From: Campylobacter concisus
GTDB lineage: Bacteria; Campylobacterota; Campylobacteria; Campylobacterales; Campylobacteraceae
NCBI RefSeq assembly: GCF_003048875.2
Contig: NZ_CP049264.1
Coordinates: forward strand, 372,001 to 436,000
Reading direction: 5' to 3'
Length of the DNA: 64,000 nucleotides
The notes under the pieces are model-generated. The model saw only the letters and a program-made list of their open reading frames with translations, did not search any database and was not told where the DNA came from. The position numbers were made by a program, and so were the translations under genes. Shown here piece after piece: positions 26,529 to 36,124 of this stretch (position 1 is its first letter; every line of letters starts with the position of its first letter).

Positions 26529-26630
26529 ATTTCACACACGACAATCCTAAATTTGGTTGTGCAAAAGCATTAATGGTCGTGGAGGATAAAACTAAATTCA
26601 AGGCAAAATGCCTAAAACAAGGAGAAACTC

Positions 26631-27419
26631 ATGGTAACTATGAGAGATTTATTAGAGTGTGGCGTACATTTTGGTCACCAAACACGCCGCTGGAACCCAA
26701 AGATGAAAAAATTTATCTTTGGCGAGAGAAAAGGTATCTATATTATAGATCTACAAAAGACTATCCGCTACTTCCGCTACACTTACAACATCGTTCGTGA
26801 CGCAGCTGCTGAAGGCAAGTCAGTGCTATTTGTCGGTACTAAAAAACAAGCTATCGACGCTATAAAAGAGTACGCTGAAAAATGTGGAATGCCTTATGTA
26901 AATCACCGCTGGTTAGGTGGTATGATGACAAACTTCGGTACTATCCGCCAGTCTATCCGCAAACTAGAAGTTATCGAGACTATGGAAGAAGATGGTTCGA
27001 TAAATTTACTAACTAAAAAAGAGGCTTTGATGCTTCGCCGCAAAAAAGAGAAACTTATCGCAACTCTTGGTGGTATCCGCAATATGAAAAGCCTACCTGA
27101 TATGATATTTGTCGTTGATACAGTTAAGGAAAAGATCGCTGTTCAAGAGGCAAATCGCCTAAAAATCCCAGTTGTAGCACCGATCGATACAAACTGCGAT
27201 CCTGACGTTGTTGATTACCCTATCCCAGGAAACGATGACGCGATCCGCTCTGTTCAGCTTTTCTGCCAAGAGATGGCTGAGGCGATCAATGAAGGCAAAT
27301 CACTTCTTGAGCAAGATGGTGGCGAGCAAGCTGCTGGCGAAGAAGTAAGCCAAGACGAGAAAGACGCAGTTGTAGCTGAAGCTATGAGCGAAGAAGACTT
27401 TGGCGAGGATGAAGAGTAA
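26631..27419 (+). CDS. rpsB: 30S ribosomal protein S2
   Basis: S2 is a component of the small ribosomal subunit. The 262-residue protein shows [48 protein letters not shown] and PDMIFVVDT, all standard. It has an acidic C-terminal tail ([20 protein letters not shown]) typical of Campylobacter. ATG 26631 follows AAGGAGAAACTC. A leader of about 100 bases may carry autoregulation. The stop overlaps the tsf start (TAATG). Confidence 0.97.
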   Translation: MVTMRDLLECGVHFGHQTRRWNPKMKKFIFGERKGIYIIDLQKTIRYFRYTYNIVRDAAAEGKSVLFVGTKKQAIDAIKEYAEKCGMPYVNHRWLGGMMTNFGTIRQSIRKLEVIETMEEDGSINLLTKKEALMLRRKKEKLIATLGGIRNMKSLPDMIFVVDTVKEKIAVQEANRLKIPVVAPIDTNCDPDVVDYPIPGNDDAIRSVQLFCQEMAEAINEGKSLLEQDGGEQAAGEEVSQDEKDAVVAEAMSEEDFGEDEE

Positions 27420-28483
27420 TGGAAATAACTGCACAAATGGTAAAAGAGCTCCGCGAATCAACCGGAGCTGGTATGATGGACTGCAAAAAGGCACTTGGCG
27501 AAGCAAATGGCGACATGGAAAAAGCTGTTGATATCCTTCGCGAAAAAGGCCTAGGCCAAGCTGCTAAAAAGGCTGACCGCCTTGCAAGTGAGGGCTTAGT
27601 AAGCGTTGAAGTTTGCTCAAAATGCAAAAAAGCAACTATCAGCGAGATCAACTCTGAGACTGACTTTGTTGCTAGAAACCCACAGTTTCAAGCGCTTGCA
27701 AAAGACACAACAGCTCACATCCAATCAAGTGGCATAAAAACAGTTGAAGAGCTAAATACAAGCACTTTAAACGGTGTTAAATTTGAAGAATACTTCAAGA
27801 CTCAGATCGCAACTATCGGTGAAAACCTTGTAGTTCGCCGCTTTGAGACTATTAGTGCTGATGATAAGGGCGTGGTAAATGGCTATGTTCACTCAAATGG
27901 CCGTGTTGGCGTGCTTATCGGTGCAGCTTGCGAAAGTGCTGAAGTTGCAAACAAAGCAGCTGAATTTATAAGAAATTTATGTATGCACGCAGCTGCTATG
28001 AAGCCAAGCGTTATAAGCTACAAAGACCTTGATAAAGATTTTGTTGAGAAAGAATTTATCGCACTTCGCGCTGAACTTGAAAAAGAAAATGAAGAGTTAA
28101 AACGCCTAGGCAAGCCACTTCACCACATCCCTGAGTATGCTAGCCGCTGCCAGATAGGTGAGGCAGAGCTTGCAAAAGCTACAAAAGCGATCGAAGAAGA
28201 GCTAAAAGCTGAGGGCAAACCTGAGAAAATTTGGGACAAGATCATCCCTGGTAAGATCGAGAGATTTTACGCTGATAACACAGTGCTTGACCAACGCCTT
28301 ACACTTTTAGGCCAGTTTTATGTAATGGACGATAAAAAGACTATCGAACAAGTTATCGAAGAGAAGAGCAAAGAGCTTGGCGGCAAGATCGAAATCGTAA
28401 AATACGTTCGTTTCGAGCTTGGCGAAGGCTTAGAAAAAAAAGTAGATGACTTTGCTGCAGAAGTTGCTGCTCAAATAGGCTAA
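27419..28483 (+). CDS. tsf: Elongation factor Ts
   Basis: EF-Ts is the guanine nucleotide exchange factor for EF-Tu. The 354-residue protein has the UBA-like N-terminus VKELRESTGAGMMDCKKAL, then KKADRLASEGLV and SETDFVARNPQF. It is longer than E. coli EF-Ts, with the duplicated or extended core seen in epsilonproteobacteria. The start overlaps the rpsB stop, and the stop overlaps the following ABC gene, giving a coupled three-gene unit. Confidence 0.96.
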   Translation: MEITAQMVKELRESTGAGMMDCKKALGEANGDMEKAVDILREKGLGQAAKKADRLASEGLVSVEVCSKCKKATISEINSETDFVARNPQFQALAKDTTAHIQSSGIKTVEELNTSTLNGVKFEEYFKTQIATIGENLVVRRFETISADDKGVVNGYVHSNGRVGVLIGAACESAEVANKAAEFIRNLCMHAAAMKPSVISYKDLDKDFVEKEFIALRAELEKENEELKRLGKPLHHIPEYASRCQIGEAELAKATKAIEEELKAEGKPEKIWDKIIPGKIERFYADNTVLDQRLTLLGQFYVMDDKKTIEQVIEEKSKELGGKIEIVKYVRFELGEGLEKKVDDFAAEVAAQIG

Positions 28484-29127
28484 TGGAAATTTTAAGAGCG
28501 TCTAATCTAGGCTTTGCGTATGATTATACGCTCTTTAATAATATAAATTTAACTCTCAATCAAAAACAAAGTATTGCTATAACCGGTGTTAGCGGTTGTG
28601 GCAAATCAACGCTTTTACACATACTTTCAACACTCTTAAAACCAAATTTTGGCGAGGTCATCTATCAAGATAGATCGATCTATGAGCTTTCTCAAAACGA
28701 GCTTTTGGCCATTAGGAGGCTTCATTTTGGCATCATTTTTCAGTCGCACTATCTTTTTAAAGGTTTTAGCGCTTATGAAAATATCGAGCTTGCAAGCATC
28801 TTATCTGGCGAAAATATAGAAAAAAATGATCTTGAAGCGCTTAAAATTTCAAGCGTTATTAACCAAAAAGTTGGCGAGCTAAGTGGCGGTCAGCAGCAGC
28901 GCGTCAGCATCGCTAGAGTGCTTACTAAAAAGCCAAAGATCATATTTGCAGACGAGCCAACGGGCAACCTTGATAAGCAAACGGCAAATGAAGTGATGCA
29001 GGTTTTGTTTGACTACATAAATGAAAATAACGCTGCCCTTGTTCTAGTCACTCACGACAACGACCTAGCCGCTAAATGTGACAACTCATACAAGCTTGAG
29101 AACAAAGAGCTTGTGCAAATTTCTTAA
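28483..29127 (+). CDS. ABC transporter ATP-binding protein, LolD/MacB-like
   Basis: The 214-residue ATPase has Walker A GVSGCGKST (35-43), Q-loop FQSHYLF, signature LSGGQQQRVSIARVL, Walker B IIFADEPTGNLD and the switch His in VTHD. The sequence fits the MacB/LolD/FtsE class that powers lipoprotein release or envelope processes. No permease is adjacent, so the partner is elsewhere. It overlaps tsf by one base and matches the position of a similar gene in C. jejuni. LolD is the best guess, not certain. Confidence 0.85.
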   Translation: MEILRASNLGFAYDYTLFNNINLTLNQKQSIAITGVSGCGKSTLLHILSTLLKPNFGEVIYQDRSIYELSQNELLAIRRLHFGIIFQSHYLFKGFSAYENIELASILSGENIEKNDLEALKISSVINQKVGELSGGQQQRVSIARVLTKKPKIIFADEPTGNLDKQTANEVMQVLFDYINENNAALVLVTHDNDLAAKCDNSYKLENKELVQIS

Positions 29128-29217
29128 AATTTAGCTTCAAATTTCTAAAAACTACCGCTTAAATTTAAAAAACAAAGTAAAATTTTGTAAAATTAGCAAA
29201 AAATTTAAAAGAGCAAA

Positions 29218-29979
29218 ATGGAACTAGTAGAATTTTTTGGAGCCGATAAGACCATAGTTTTTATGCTTTTGTTTGCACGCCTAAGCGGTCTCATCGTCTT
29301 TTTTCCATTTTATTCGCACAATCAAATTCCTCTTAGCGTAAAAACGCTTTTAGTTTTTGTCCTTTGCGTCGTGCTATTTCCCATCTCAAAAGCTCATGAA
29401 AACTCTATAAATTTCTTAATCGGCGAGATCTTAGGCGAGGTTATGCTGGGTCTAAGTGCTGGACTTATGCTTACCATCATCTTTGCCACGCTTCAAATGG
29501 CAGGCGAGCAAATCTCGATGGTCATGGGCTTTTCGATGGCGTCAGTACTTGATCCGCAAACTGGTACAAACTCTCCAGTCATAGCAAACCTTATAAATTT
29601 CATCGCACTGCTAACATTTTTGGCATTTGATGGACATCACTTACTCCTTCAGTTTTACGCTAGCTCACTTGCTGTGGTGCCACTTGGCGACTTTTATCCA
29701 CGCCCTGGCATCATGAGCTATGCGATAAATTTATTTACAAATTTGTTTATGTTTGGCTTTATCATGTCATTTCCCATCATCGCCCTATCTTTGCTCTCAG
29801 ACTCTATCTTTGGCATGCTGATGAAGACGATGCCGCAGTTTAACCTACTAGTCATCGGCTATCCTATCAAAGTGACGATCGGATTTTCTGTTTTGATAGC
29901 CATTTTAGCAGGCATTATGAAGATCATGAGCGACCTACTTTTAAAAGTGATAAATGATCTGCCAGCTCTGTTTTTTTAA
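29218..29979 (+). CDS. fliR: Flagellar biosynthesis protein FliR
   Basis: FliR is part of the flagellar type III export gate in the inner membrane (FliPQR). The 253-residue protein has about six membrane helices and the family segments FARLSGLIVFFPFYS, MAGEQISMVMGFSMASVLDPQTG and LSDSIFGMLMKTMPQFNLLVIGYPIK. Length is typical. An AAAAGAGCAAA site precedes the ATG. It sits by itself next to the acidic-protein gene, as in C. jejuni. Confidence 0.95.
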   Translation: MELVEFFGADKTIVFMLLFARLSGLIVFFPFYSHNQIPLSVKTLLVFVLCVVLFPISKAHENSINFLIGEILGEVMLGLSAGLMLTIIFATLQMAGEQISMVMGFSMASVLDPQTGTNSPVIANLINFIALLTFLAFDGHHLLLQFYASSLAVVPLGDFYPRPGIMSYAINLFTNLFMFGFIMSFPIIALSLLSDSIFGMLMKTMPQFNLLVIGYPIKVTIGFSVLIAILAGIMKIMSDLLLKVINDLPALFF

Positions 29980-30032
29980 GAAAATAGCAATGAAATTTAT
30001 CATAGAATAGGCTTTTACTATTACAAGGAGGG

Positions 30033-31583
30033 ATGATGAAAGTTGCTCTTATAAATAAAAATCCAGCAGTTTCACGTCTGATAACTTTAAGTCTGAATAA
30101 AATCGGCACCGAATATAGCGAATTTGAGGATCTAAATGGATTTGACGATGCTCAGTTTGACTTTATCATAATCGACAGTGACGTGGATAGTAGCGAGCTA
30201 GCTACAGATAAAAAGGTGATGTATCTAGCAAGTCGTGGCGAGAGCAAACCAGAATTTGCTACTTTGATGCTTGAAAAACCATTTTTACCGACTGAATTTA
30301 TAAGTGTTTTTGAGCAAAATATCCCAAAAGATGAGCCAGTTGCCGAGCATGGCGAGAGTGAGCAGGGTGAAAGTGACTTTGGTGATTTTAGCGACGAGGC
30401 TATAAATTTTGACGAGATGTCTGGGTTTAAACTGCCTGATATCGATACAAATTTAGAAAATTTTGCAGATCTTGACAAAGAGCTTTTAGAAAGTGGCATA
30501 GATAGCCCAAGCGAGGAGATTAGCCAGAGCGACTTACAAGAGGAAAATGAAGCTAGCGATATGGAGTCTTTAGAAGAGCTTGAAGACCTACAAGAGCTTG
30601 CTAGCGAAGACCTTGTTGATGAGAGCGTGGATGAAGAGACTAGCGAAGCGATAAGTGATGCAAATGAGAGCGAAGAGAGCAAAGACGGTGATTTAGCAGA
30701 GCTTAGTGCGCTTGTCGATGAGATAGAAAATATGCCAGAAGAGTCTGAAGCAGATGAAGAGCTAAATAAAAATTTAGATGATATTATTAGCCAAAATGAC
30801 GTTGCAGGCTTGGTTGATGAAGAGAACGCTGGTAGCGAGCTTGATGAGATAGATCAGAGTAAATTTGAGCTTAGTGAGATCGATTCGCTTGATGAAGAGC
30901 TAAATAGTGAAGAGGCTGACGAAGAAAATAAAAATTTAGATGACACTGAGCTAGATGTTCAAAATTTAGAGCAAGAAGAGCTAAATATAGACGAGCTAGC
31001 TAAATTTGATGATAAAGATAACCTTGAAAATGAGTTAAATTTAGAAGATGAGCCTAAAGATGATGAGAATTTAGATGAGAGCTCTGAGGCTGATGAAGAG
31101 CAAATTCAAGTAGATGATGAAAAGGCAGAAGAGGATATAGAAGTAGAGGCTTTGGATAAAATTTCAAGTGAGGAGCTAGAAAATTTAGAGCCTAGCGAGA
31201 GCGAAAACGCTTCTAGTGAGATGCCAGTAGAAGAGCTAGAAGATATTGATATTAGCGAGCCAGAAGCTAAAGAAGATCTAGGCCTTGCGGATGAAACTTT
31301 CGAAGAAGAAAATGCACAAGATGATAGTAAAGACGCGGCATCAAGTGAGTTAAATTTTGACGTGGCATCGATAGATGATATAGATGAAAACACGATGTTG
31401 GCGGCATTTGGACTAAAAGATATACCTCAAACAAGCTCAAAAAATGATGCAAAAGAGGACTACAAAGAAGAGCTAACTAAAAAGATCACAAAACACGTCC
31501 ACGAGTCGCTAAATGAGAGCTCGCTAAGAGATGTGCTAAAAGATATGAACATTAAGATAAATATAAGTTTCGAGGAAAAGTAG
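30033..31583 (+). CDS. Highly acidic repeat-rich protein
   Basis: This 516-residue protein has a small N-terminal domain (about 1-95, MKVALINKNPAVSRLITLSL) that resembles a receiver-like or nucleotide-binding alpha/beta fold, followed by about 350 residues made mainly of Glu, Asp, Ser and Leu in loose repeats (for example SEEISQSDLQEENEASD and ELEDLQELASED). A conserved C-terminal block begins near 435 (IDENTMLAAFGLKDIP) and ends DVLKDMNIKINISFEE. C. jejuni has a similar acidic protein between fliR and gmk. Function is not known; the neighbour suggests, weakly, a link to flagella. AAGGAGGG precedes tandem ATGs at 30033 and 30036. Confidence 0.8.
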   Translation: MMKVALINKNPAVSRLITLSLNKIGTEYSEFEDLNGFDDAQFDFIIIDSDVDSSELATDKKVMYLASRGESKPEFATLMLEKPFLPTEFISVFEQNIPKDEPVAEHGESEQGESDFGDFSDEAINFDEMSGFKLPDIDTNLENFADLDKELLESGIDSPSEEISQSDLQEENEASDMESLEELEDLQELASEDLVDESVDEETSEAISDANESEESKDGDLAELSALVDEIENMPEESEADEELNKNLDDIISQNDVAGLVDEENAGSELDEIDQSKFELSEIDSLDEELNSEEADEENKNLDDTELDVQNLEQEELNIDELAKFDDKDNLENELNLEDEPKDDENLDESSEADEEQIQVDDEKAEEDIEVEALDKISSEELENLEPSESENASSEMPVEELEDIDISEPEAKEDLGLADETFEEENAQDDSKDAASSELNFDVASIDDIDENTMLAAFGLKDIPQTSSKNDAKEDYKEELTKKITKHVHESLNESSLRDVLKDMNIKINISFEEK

Positions 31584-32195
31584 TTGCAAGGACAAATTTT
31601 AGTAGTTTCGGGACCTAGTGGAAGCGGTAAAAGCACGCTTTTGGGCCGTCTTTTAAAGGAAGAGAAAGACCTATATTTTTCTATCTCAAGCACGACTAGA
31701 GCAAAAAGGGATGGCGAAGTTGATGGGGTGGATTATTATTTTATAAAAGAAGATGAATTTAAAAGTGGCATAGAAAAAGGCGAGTTTTTAGAGTGGGCAC
31801 AGGTGCATAAAAACTACTATGGCACGAGCTTAAAGCCAGTTTTATCAGCACTTGAAGCTGGAAAGATAGTTATATTTGACATCGATGTGCAGGGCTTTCA
31901 CATCGCACTTGAAAAATTTAAAAGCTACATCACTTCAGTTTTTATAACAACTGCGAATAAAAAAGAGCTAAAAAGACGCTTGAAAAACCGCGGAACAGAT
32001 AGTGACGAAACGATAGAAAACCGCTTAATGAACGCAGTTGGGGAGATGGAGCATATTTTAGAGTATGATTATTTTTTAGTAAATGATGATATAGAAAAGA
32101 GCTATAAAGGACTAAAATCAATCCTTCGAGCGATGAGGTTAAAAAGTGCTAAGATAAACTTAAGAAACGTCATCGACGAGTGGATAGATTGTTAG
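31584..32195 (+). CDS. gmk: Guanylate kinase
   Basis: Gmk phosphorylates GMP to GDP with ATP. The 203-residue protein starts at TTG 31584, directly after the preceding stop. It has the P-loop GPSGSGKST near residue 10, the GMP-binding STTRAKRDGEVDGVDYYF, and the lid region RRLKNRGTDSDETIENRL. The size is standard. Confidence 0.95.
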   Translation: MQGQILVVSGPSGSGKSTLLGRLLKEEKDLYFSISSTTRAKRDGEVDGVDYYFIKEDEFKSGIEKGEFLEWAQVHKNYYGTSLKPVLSALEAGKIVIFDIDVQGFHIALEKFKSYITSVFITTANKKELKRRLKNRGTDSDETIENRLMNAVGEMEHILEYDYFLVNDDIEKSYKGLKSILRAMRLKSAKINLRNVIDEWIDC

Positions 32196-32246
32196 AAATT
32201 CAGGAATTTATGATAATATTTTGAGAAAATTTGATAAGGAGAAAAG

Positions 32247-32468
32247 ATGGGTTCTTTTAGTATTGGCCACTGGTTGATTGTTTTAGCGATCATTGTATTA
32301 CTTTTTGGAGCAAAGAAGATCCCAGAGCTTGCGAAAGGACTAGGCAAAGGCATAAAGACTTTTAAAGCTGAGATGGAGGACACAACCCCTGAAAAAAGCG
32401 AAAAAGTCGAGCATAAAGAAGATAGTGCAGCTAGTCAAAAGATAGAAGAAACAACAAAAAACGCGTAG
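32247..32468 (+). CDS. tatA: Sec-independent translocase protein TatA
   Basis: TatA forms the pore of the twin-arginine translocase. The 73-residue protein has one N-terminal membrane helix ([19 protein letters not shown]) followed by the amphipathic helix [19 protein letters not shown] and a charged tail. The [14 protein letters not shown] motif is diagnostic. TAAGGAG precedes the ATG. No tatC lies nearby. Confidence 0.95.
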   Translation: MGSFSIGHWLIVLAIIVLLFGAKKIPELAKGLGKGIKTFKAEMEDTTPEKSEKVEHKEDSAASQKIEETTKNA

Positions 32469-32477
32469 GTTTTAGAG

Positions 32478-34061
32478 TTGAAAGATAAAGTAAAAGCTGA
32501 AATTTCAAAGGTTTTAGAGCGAGAATTTGTGCTTGAAAAGCCAAAGGATAGAAATTTAGCCCACTATGCGACGCCGCTTTTTAGCCTCGCAAAAGAGCTA
32601 AAAAAGTCTCCAGCTATGATAGCTAGCGAATTTGCTGATAAATTTAGTGGTAGCAAGATAGTTGAGGCTAGCGCGGTAAATGGCTACTTAAATTTCAAGC
32701 TTAGGAGCGAATTTTTAGATGAAATTTCAAAGCAAATTTTGCTAGATGGCGAAAATTTTGCAAAAGAAGATGCGAAAAAAGATAGCTATTTAATAGAATA
32801 CATCAGCGCAAATCCGACTGGGCCGCTTCACATCGGACACGTTAGAGGCGCAGTTTATGGTGATACTTTGGCAAGACTTGGCAAAAGACTTGGCTACGCT
32901 ATCTCAACAGAATACTACATAAATGATGCAGGTAATCAAATAGATCTGCTTGGCACTTCGATATCTCTCGCGGCCAAAGAGCAGCTTTTTAACGAAAGTG
33001 TCGTTTATCCAGAGAAATACTACCGTGGGGATTATATTTTAGATATCGCTAAGCTTGCAAATGAAAAATTTGGCAAGGAAATTTTTTATGACGAGAGTAG
33101 AAACCTTGAGCTTGCCGAATTTGGCAAAGATATCGTGCTTGAAATCATCAAAAAAGACTTGGCTGATGTTGGGATATTTATAGAGAGCTGGGCTAGTGAA
33201 AAAGCTCTTTATGACCATCTTGTGCCAACAATAGAAAAGCTAAAACGCTCAAATCAAATGTATGAAAAAGAGGGTGCAACCTATATAGCTTCGACTACAC
33301 TTGGTGATGACAACGATAGGGTTGTGGTTAGAAATGACGGCAGACCGACATATCTAGCTGGCGACATCATCTATCATAACGCTAAATTTGAGAAAAATTT
33401 TGACCACTATATAAACATTTGGGGCGCGGATCACCACGGATATATCGCAAGGCTAAAGGCTGCGATAAATTTCCTTGGATACGACGAAAATAGGCTTGAA
33501 GTGATACTTATGCAGATGGTTAGCTTACTAAAAGAGGGCAAGCCATATAAAATGAGCAAGCGTGCTGGCAATGCGGTGCTGATGAGCGATATCGCGAGTG
33601 AGATCGGTGCTGAGGCGCTTAGATTTATCTTTATAAGCAAGGCAAATACGAGTAGTTTGGAATTTGACGTGGATGAGCTTAAAAAAGAGGATAGCTCAAA
33701 CCCTATCTTTTATATAAATTACGCTCACGCCAGGATAAATCAAATTTTTGCAAAGGCTGGAAAAAGCGTTAGTGACGTGATAAATGCAGACTTTGAGTGC
33801 CTAGATGAAAATGCCAAAAATTTACTTTTTGAAGCGCTTATCTTGCCTGAAATTTTAGAAGATGCTTTTATCTCAAGGCAGCTTCAAAAGATACCAGACT
33901 ATCTAAAGTCGCTAGCTGCTAGCTTTCATAAATTTTATAATGAAAACCGTGTGGTTGGAAATGAAAACGAAGATAGCTTACTAAAAGTCTTTGCAGTCGT
34001 TGCTGTCTCGATAAAAACAGCATTTAACATAATGGGAATCACAGCTAAAGATAGGATGTAA
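32478..34061 (+). CDS. argS: Arginyl-tRNA synthetase
   Basis: ArgS charges tRNA-Arg. The 527-residue class I synthetase starts at TTG 32478, 9 bases after tatA. It has the HIGH motif in NPTGPLHIGHVRGAVYG, the tRNA-contact region YYINDAGNQI, the KMSK-like YKMSKRAGNAV, and the C-terminal anticodon-binding helices. The length is normal for epsilonproteobacteria. It is convergent with the following sugar transferase. Confidence 0.96.
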   Translation: MKDKVKAEISKVLEREFVLEKPKDRNLAHYATPLFSLAKELKKSPAMIASEFADKFSGSKIVEASAVNGYLNFKLRSEFLDEISKQILLDGENFAKEDAKKDSYLIEYISANPTGPLHIGHVRGAVYGDTLARLGKRLGYAISTEYYINDAGNQIDLLGTSISLAAKEQLFNESVVYPEKYYRGDYILDIAKLANEKFGKEIFYDESRNLELAEFGKDIVLEIIKKDLADVGIFIESWASEKALYDHLVPTIEKLKRSNQMYEKEGATYIASTTLGDDNDRVVVRNDGRPTYLAGDIIYHNAKFEKNFDHYINIWGADHHGYIARLKAAINFLGYDENRLEVILMQMVSLLKEGKPYKMSKRAGNAVLMSDIASEIGAEALRFIFISKANTSSLEFDVDELKKEDSSNPIFYINYAHARINQIFAKAGKSVSDVINADFECLDENAKNLLFEALILPEILEDAFISRQLQKIPDYLKSLAASFHKFYNENRVVGNENEDSLLKVFAVVAVSIKTAFNIMGITAKDRM

Positions 34062-34079
34062 CTTTATAGCCGCCAGACA

Positions 34080-34124
34080 TTAGTCAAAAAGGGATATGCG
34101 GGTTTGACTAAATGCCCCTTTTTT
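34080..34124. terminator. Bidirectional terminator between argS and the sugar transferase
   Basis: Two overlapping hairpins are possible: TTAGTCAAA (34080-34088) with TTTGACTAA (34103-34111), and AAAAAGGG (34086-34093) with the CCCCTTTTTT run (34115-34124). The second ends in a T6 run on the plus strand, and its complement includes the last codons of the minus-strand gene. Convergent genes make a shared terminator plausible. Confidence 0.6.
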
Positions 34125-35037
34125 CAAATATAATTGCAATAGTTTTTGCTATGATCTTTATCTCCAGCCAAAGTGACCAGTGCTTGATGTAGTAAAGATC
34201 ATACATGAGTTTCTGCTTTGCATCGTGCGTGTTTGCGCCGTAAGGGTAATTTACCTGTGCCCAGCCAGTGATGCCTGGGCGGACGATGTGACGTTCATTG
34301 TAGTAAGGGATCTTTTTTTCGTAGTCATGAACTAATATGTCCCATTCTGTACGTGGTCCAATTAGGTGCATATCACCTCGAAATACATTGATACATTGAG
34401 GTATTTCATCCATTCTAGTCTTGCGCATAAATTCGCCAAATTTAAATACTCTTGTGTCGTTTTTTTGCGTGTATGGGTTGTGTTCTGAGTTTTCATGCAT
34501 CGTTCTAAATTTATAGCACTTAAATATTTTAGTATCCAGCCCAACCCTATTTTGCAAGAAGTAAAGGCTGCCAGGGGACTGCTCGTCTATCTTTTTCTTT
34601 ACGTAAAATTTAAGCACAAAAAGTATCACAAGAAGCAGCGAGCAGCTTACATAGTCGATCATGCGTTTTAAGGCGTATTCAAAGGCATTATAAGGCTTAA
34701 TATCGTTTAAAAAGTTTAAATTTTCGCCATTTTCTGGGATGTAGCACTTTTGCAAGTAAATTTCTAAAAAGCTCTCCACATTTAGAAATTTGATCTTTTT
34801 ATACTTAGTCTTAAACTGCAAAAGCGTGAGAAATCTCACCAATTTGTTATCAACAGGCTTTTGGGTATTTAGCACTATTAGCCTTTGATTGCCTGATTTT
34901 ATGAGATTTTCTAGCGCACTTCGCAAAGCTTTTGCGTCGCTATTTTCAGGGGATAAAAAATTCACCTGGCCAAATTTCTTCCTAAGCTTCTCTAGCTCGA
35001 GTTTGGTGAAAGCGTATTTTTCGCCAAGGATGATCAT
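34108..35037 (-). CDS. Undecaprenyl-phosphate sugar-phosphate transferase
   Basis: The protein has 309 residues. The N-terminal 110 residues form a soluble domain. A membrane segment at about 127-147 (YVSCSLLLVILFVLKFYV) precedes the bacterial sugar transferase domain: SPGSLYFLQNRVG, YKFRTMH, RKTRMDEIPQCINVFRGDMHLIGPRTE and HIVRPGITGWAQVNYPYGA. These enzymes load the first sugar phosphate onto undecaprenyl phosphate for surface polysaccharide or glycan assembly. It has one rather than five membrane helices, closer to the PglC-type architecture but with an added N-terminal region. It stands alone without a glycan cluster nearby. Confidence 0.85.
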   Translation of the reverse strand: MIILGEKYAFTKLELEKLRKKFGQVNFLSPENSDAKALRSALENLIKSGNQRLIVLNTQKPVDNKLVRFLTLLQFKTKYKKIKFLNVESFLEIYLQKCYIPENGENLNFLNDIKPYNAFEYALKRMIDYVSCSLLLVILFVLKFYVKKKIDEQSPGSLYFLQNRVGLDTKIFKCYKFRTMHENSEHNPYTQKNDTRVFKFGEFMRKTRMDEIPQCINVFRGDMHLIGPRTEWDILVHDYEKKIPYYNERHIVRPGITGWAQVNYPYGANTHDAKQKLMYDLYYIKHWSLWLEIKIIAKTIAIIFEKRGI

Positions 35038-35140
35038 AGGCCTATCCCTTTATCTTTATTTTAAATTTGCATTATAAAATTCATCTAATTATACCCAAAC
35101 GTGCTAATTGCATTTTTAAAAAAAGAGTTAAGGTTAAAAT

Positions 35141-36124
35141 ATGTCTCATAAATTTCTTGCTGTGCTTGTTTTAGCGCTCATATGCGGCGTTTCTTTTACG
35201 CTCTCAAACACACTTTTGGCTAAATTTCACACCAGCCCACTCATCATCTCTATCATTTTAGGTGCCATTTTTGCAAATCTTTTCACCAAACAGACTCAAA
35301 TTTTAAAAAGTAGTGGCGTTGTAGCGATCGCTGGGAAGCAAATTTTAAGGCTAGGCATCATACTTTTTGGCTTTTACATAAGCCTTGGCGAGATCGCAAG
35401 TGTCGGCACTCTAGGCGTGACATATGCGGCTTTTATGGTATTTGCGACCTTTTGCTTTGCGCTTTTTGTAGCCAAAGCCTTGGGACTTAGCAAGGATAGT
35501 GCTGTGCTCATTGGCTCAGGGGCAAGTATATGCGGCGCAGCTGCTGTTATGGCTACTCAAAATGAGATAAAAGCAGACGCAAACAAGCTTGCTATCGCCA
35601 TTTGCACGGTTGTGCTCTTTGGGACGATTGGCATGTTTATCTACCCATTTATCGCTAAATTTCTAGCTCTCACACCACACCAAACTGGCTTTTTTATCGG
35701 TGGCTCACTTCACGAAGTAGCCCACGTAGTAGCAGCTTCAGCAGCATTTGACAGCGCAACAAGCAGCACCGCCGTCATCATAAAAATGCTTCGCGTCATC
35801 ATGCTTGTGCCATTTTTGTTTTTGCTAAATTTCTTAAATTTAAGCCAAAATAGCGGTGGCTCAAAGCTAAAGAGCATACCATGGTTTGCACTATTTTTCT
35901 TAGTAGCGATCTGCGTTAGATCCTTGCCATTTTTTCCTGAAAATTTGGTGCAAATTTTAAAGCTAGCCGCTAGCATTTGCCTTTGCATCGCGATGTGTGC
36001 TTTGGGATTTGGGATAGATAGAAGCATTTTTAAAGCGACGGGCAAAAAGCCATTTTTGCTAGCATTTTTTATATTTTTATGGCTTATTTGCTCATCGCTT
36101 GTTTTTGTTAAGACTCTTTGCTAG
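35141..36124 (+). CDS. YeiH/UPF0324 family membrane protein, putative sulfate exporter
   Basis: The 327-residue protein has about nine to ten membrane helices. It has the family motifs ILRLGIILFGFYISLGEI, LIGSGASICGAAAVMAT, FFIGGSLHEVAHVVAAS and VIIKMLRVIMLVP. The family is annotated as putative sulfate exporters; the substrate has not been shown here. The last 17 bases overlap the end of the convergent nadD-rsfS gene. Confidence 0.85.
   Translation: MSHKFLAVLVLALICGVSFTLSNTLLAKFHTSPLIISIILGAIFANLFTKQTQILKSSGVVAIAGKQILRLGIILFGFYISLGEIASVGTLGVTYAAFMVFATFCFALFVAKALGLSKDSAVLIGSGASICGAAAVMATQNEIKADANKLAIAICTVVLFGTIGMFIYPFIAKFLALTPHQTGFFIGGSLHEVAHVVAASAAFDSATSSTAVIIKMLRVIMLVPFLFLLNFLNLSQNSGGSKLKSIPWFALFFLVAICVRSLPFFPENLVQILKLAASICLCIAMCALGFGIDRSIFKATGKKPFLLAFFIFLWLICSSLVFVKTLC

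Noticed and set aside
26572-26800. 75-codon ORF overlapping the start of rpsB
   Set aside because: It is another frame of the rpsB leader and coding sequence, which is unmistakable in its own frame.
30152-30682. Ser-rich minus-strand ORF of 176 codons
   Set aside because: It is the antisense shadow of the acidic Glu/Asp/Ser gene; composition explains the missing stops.
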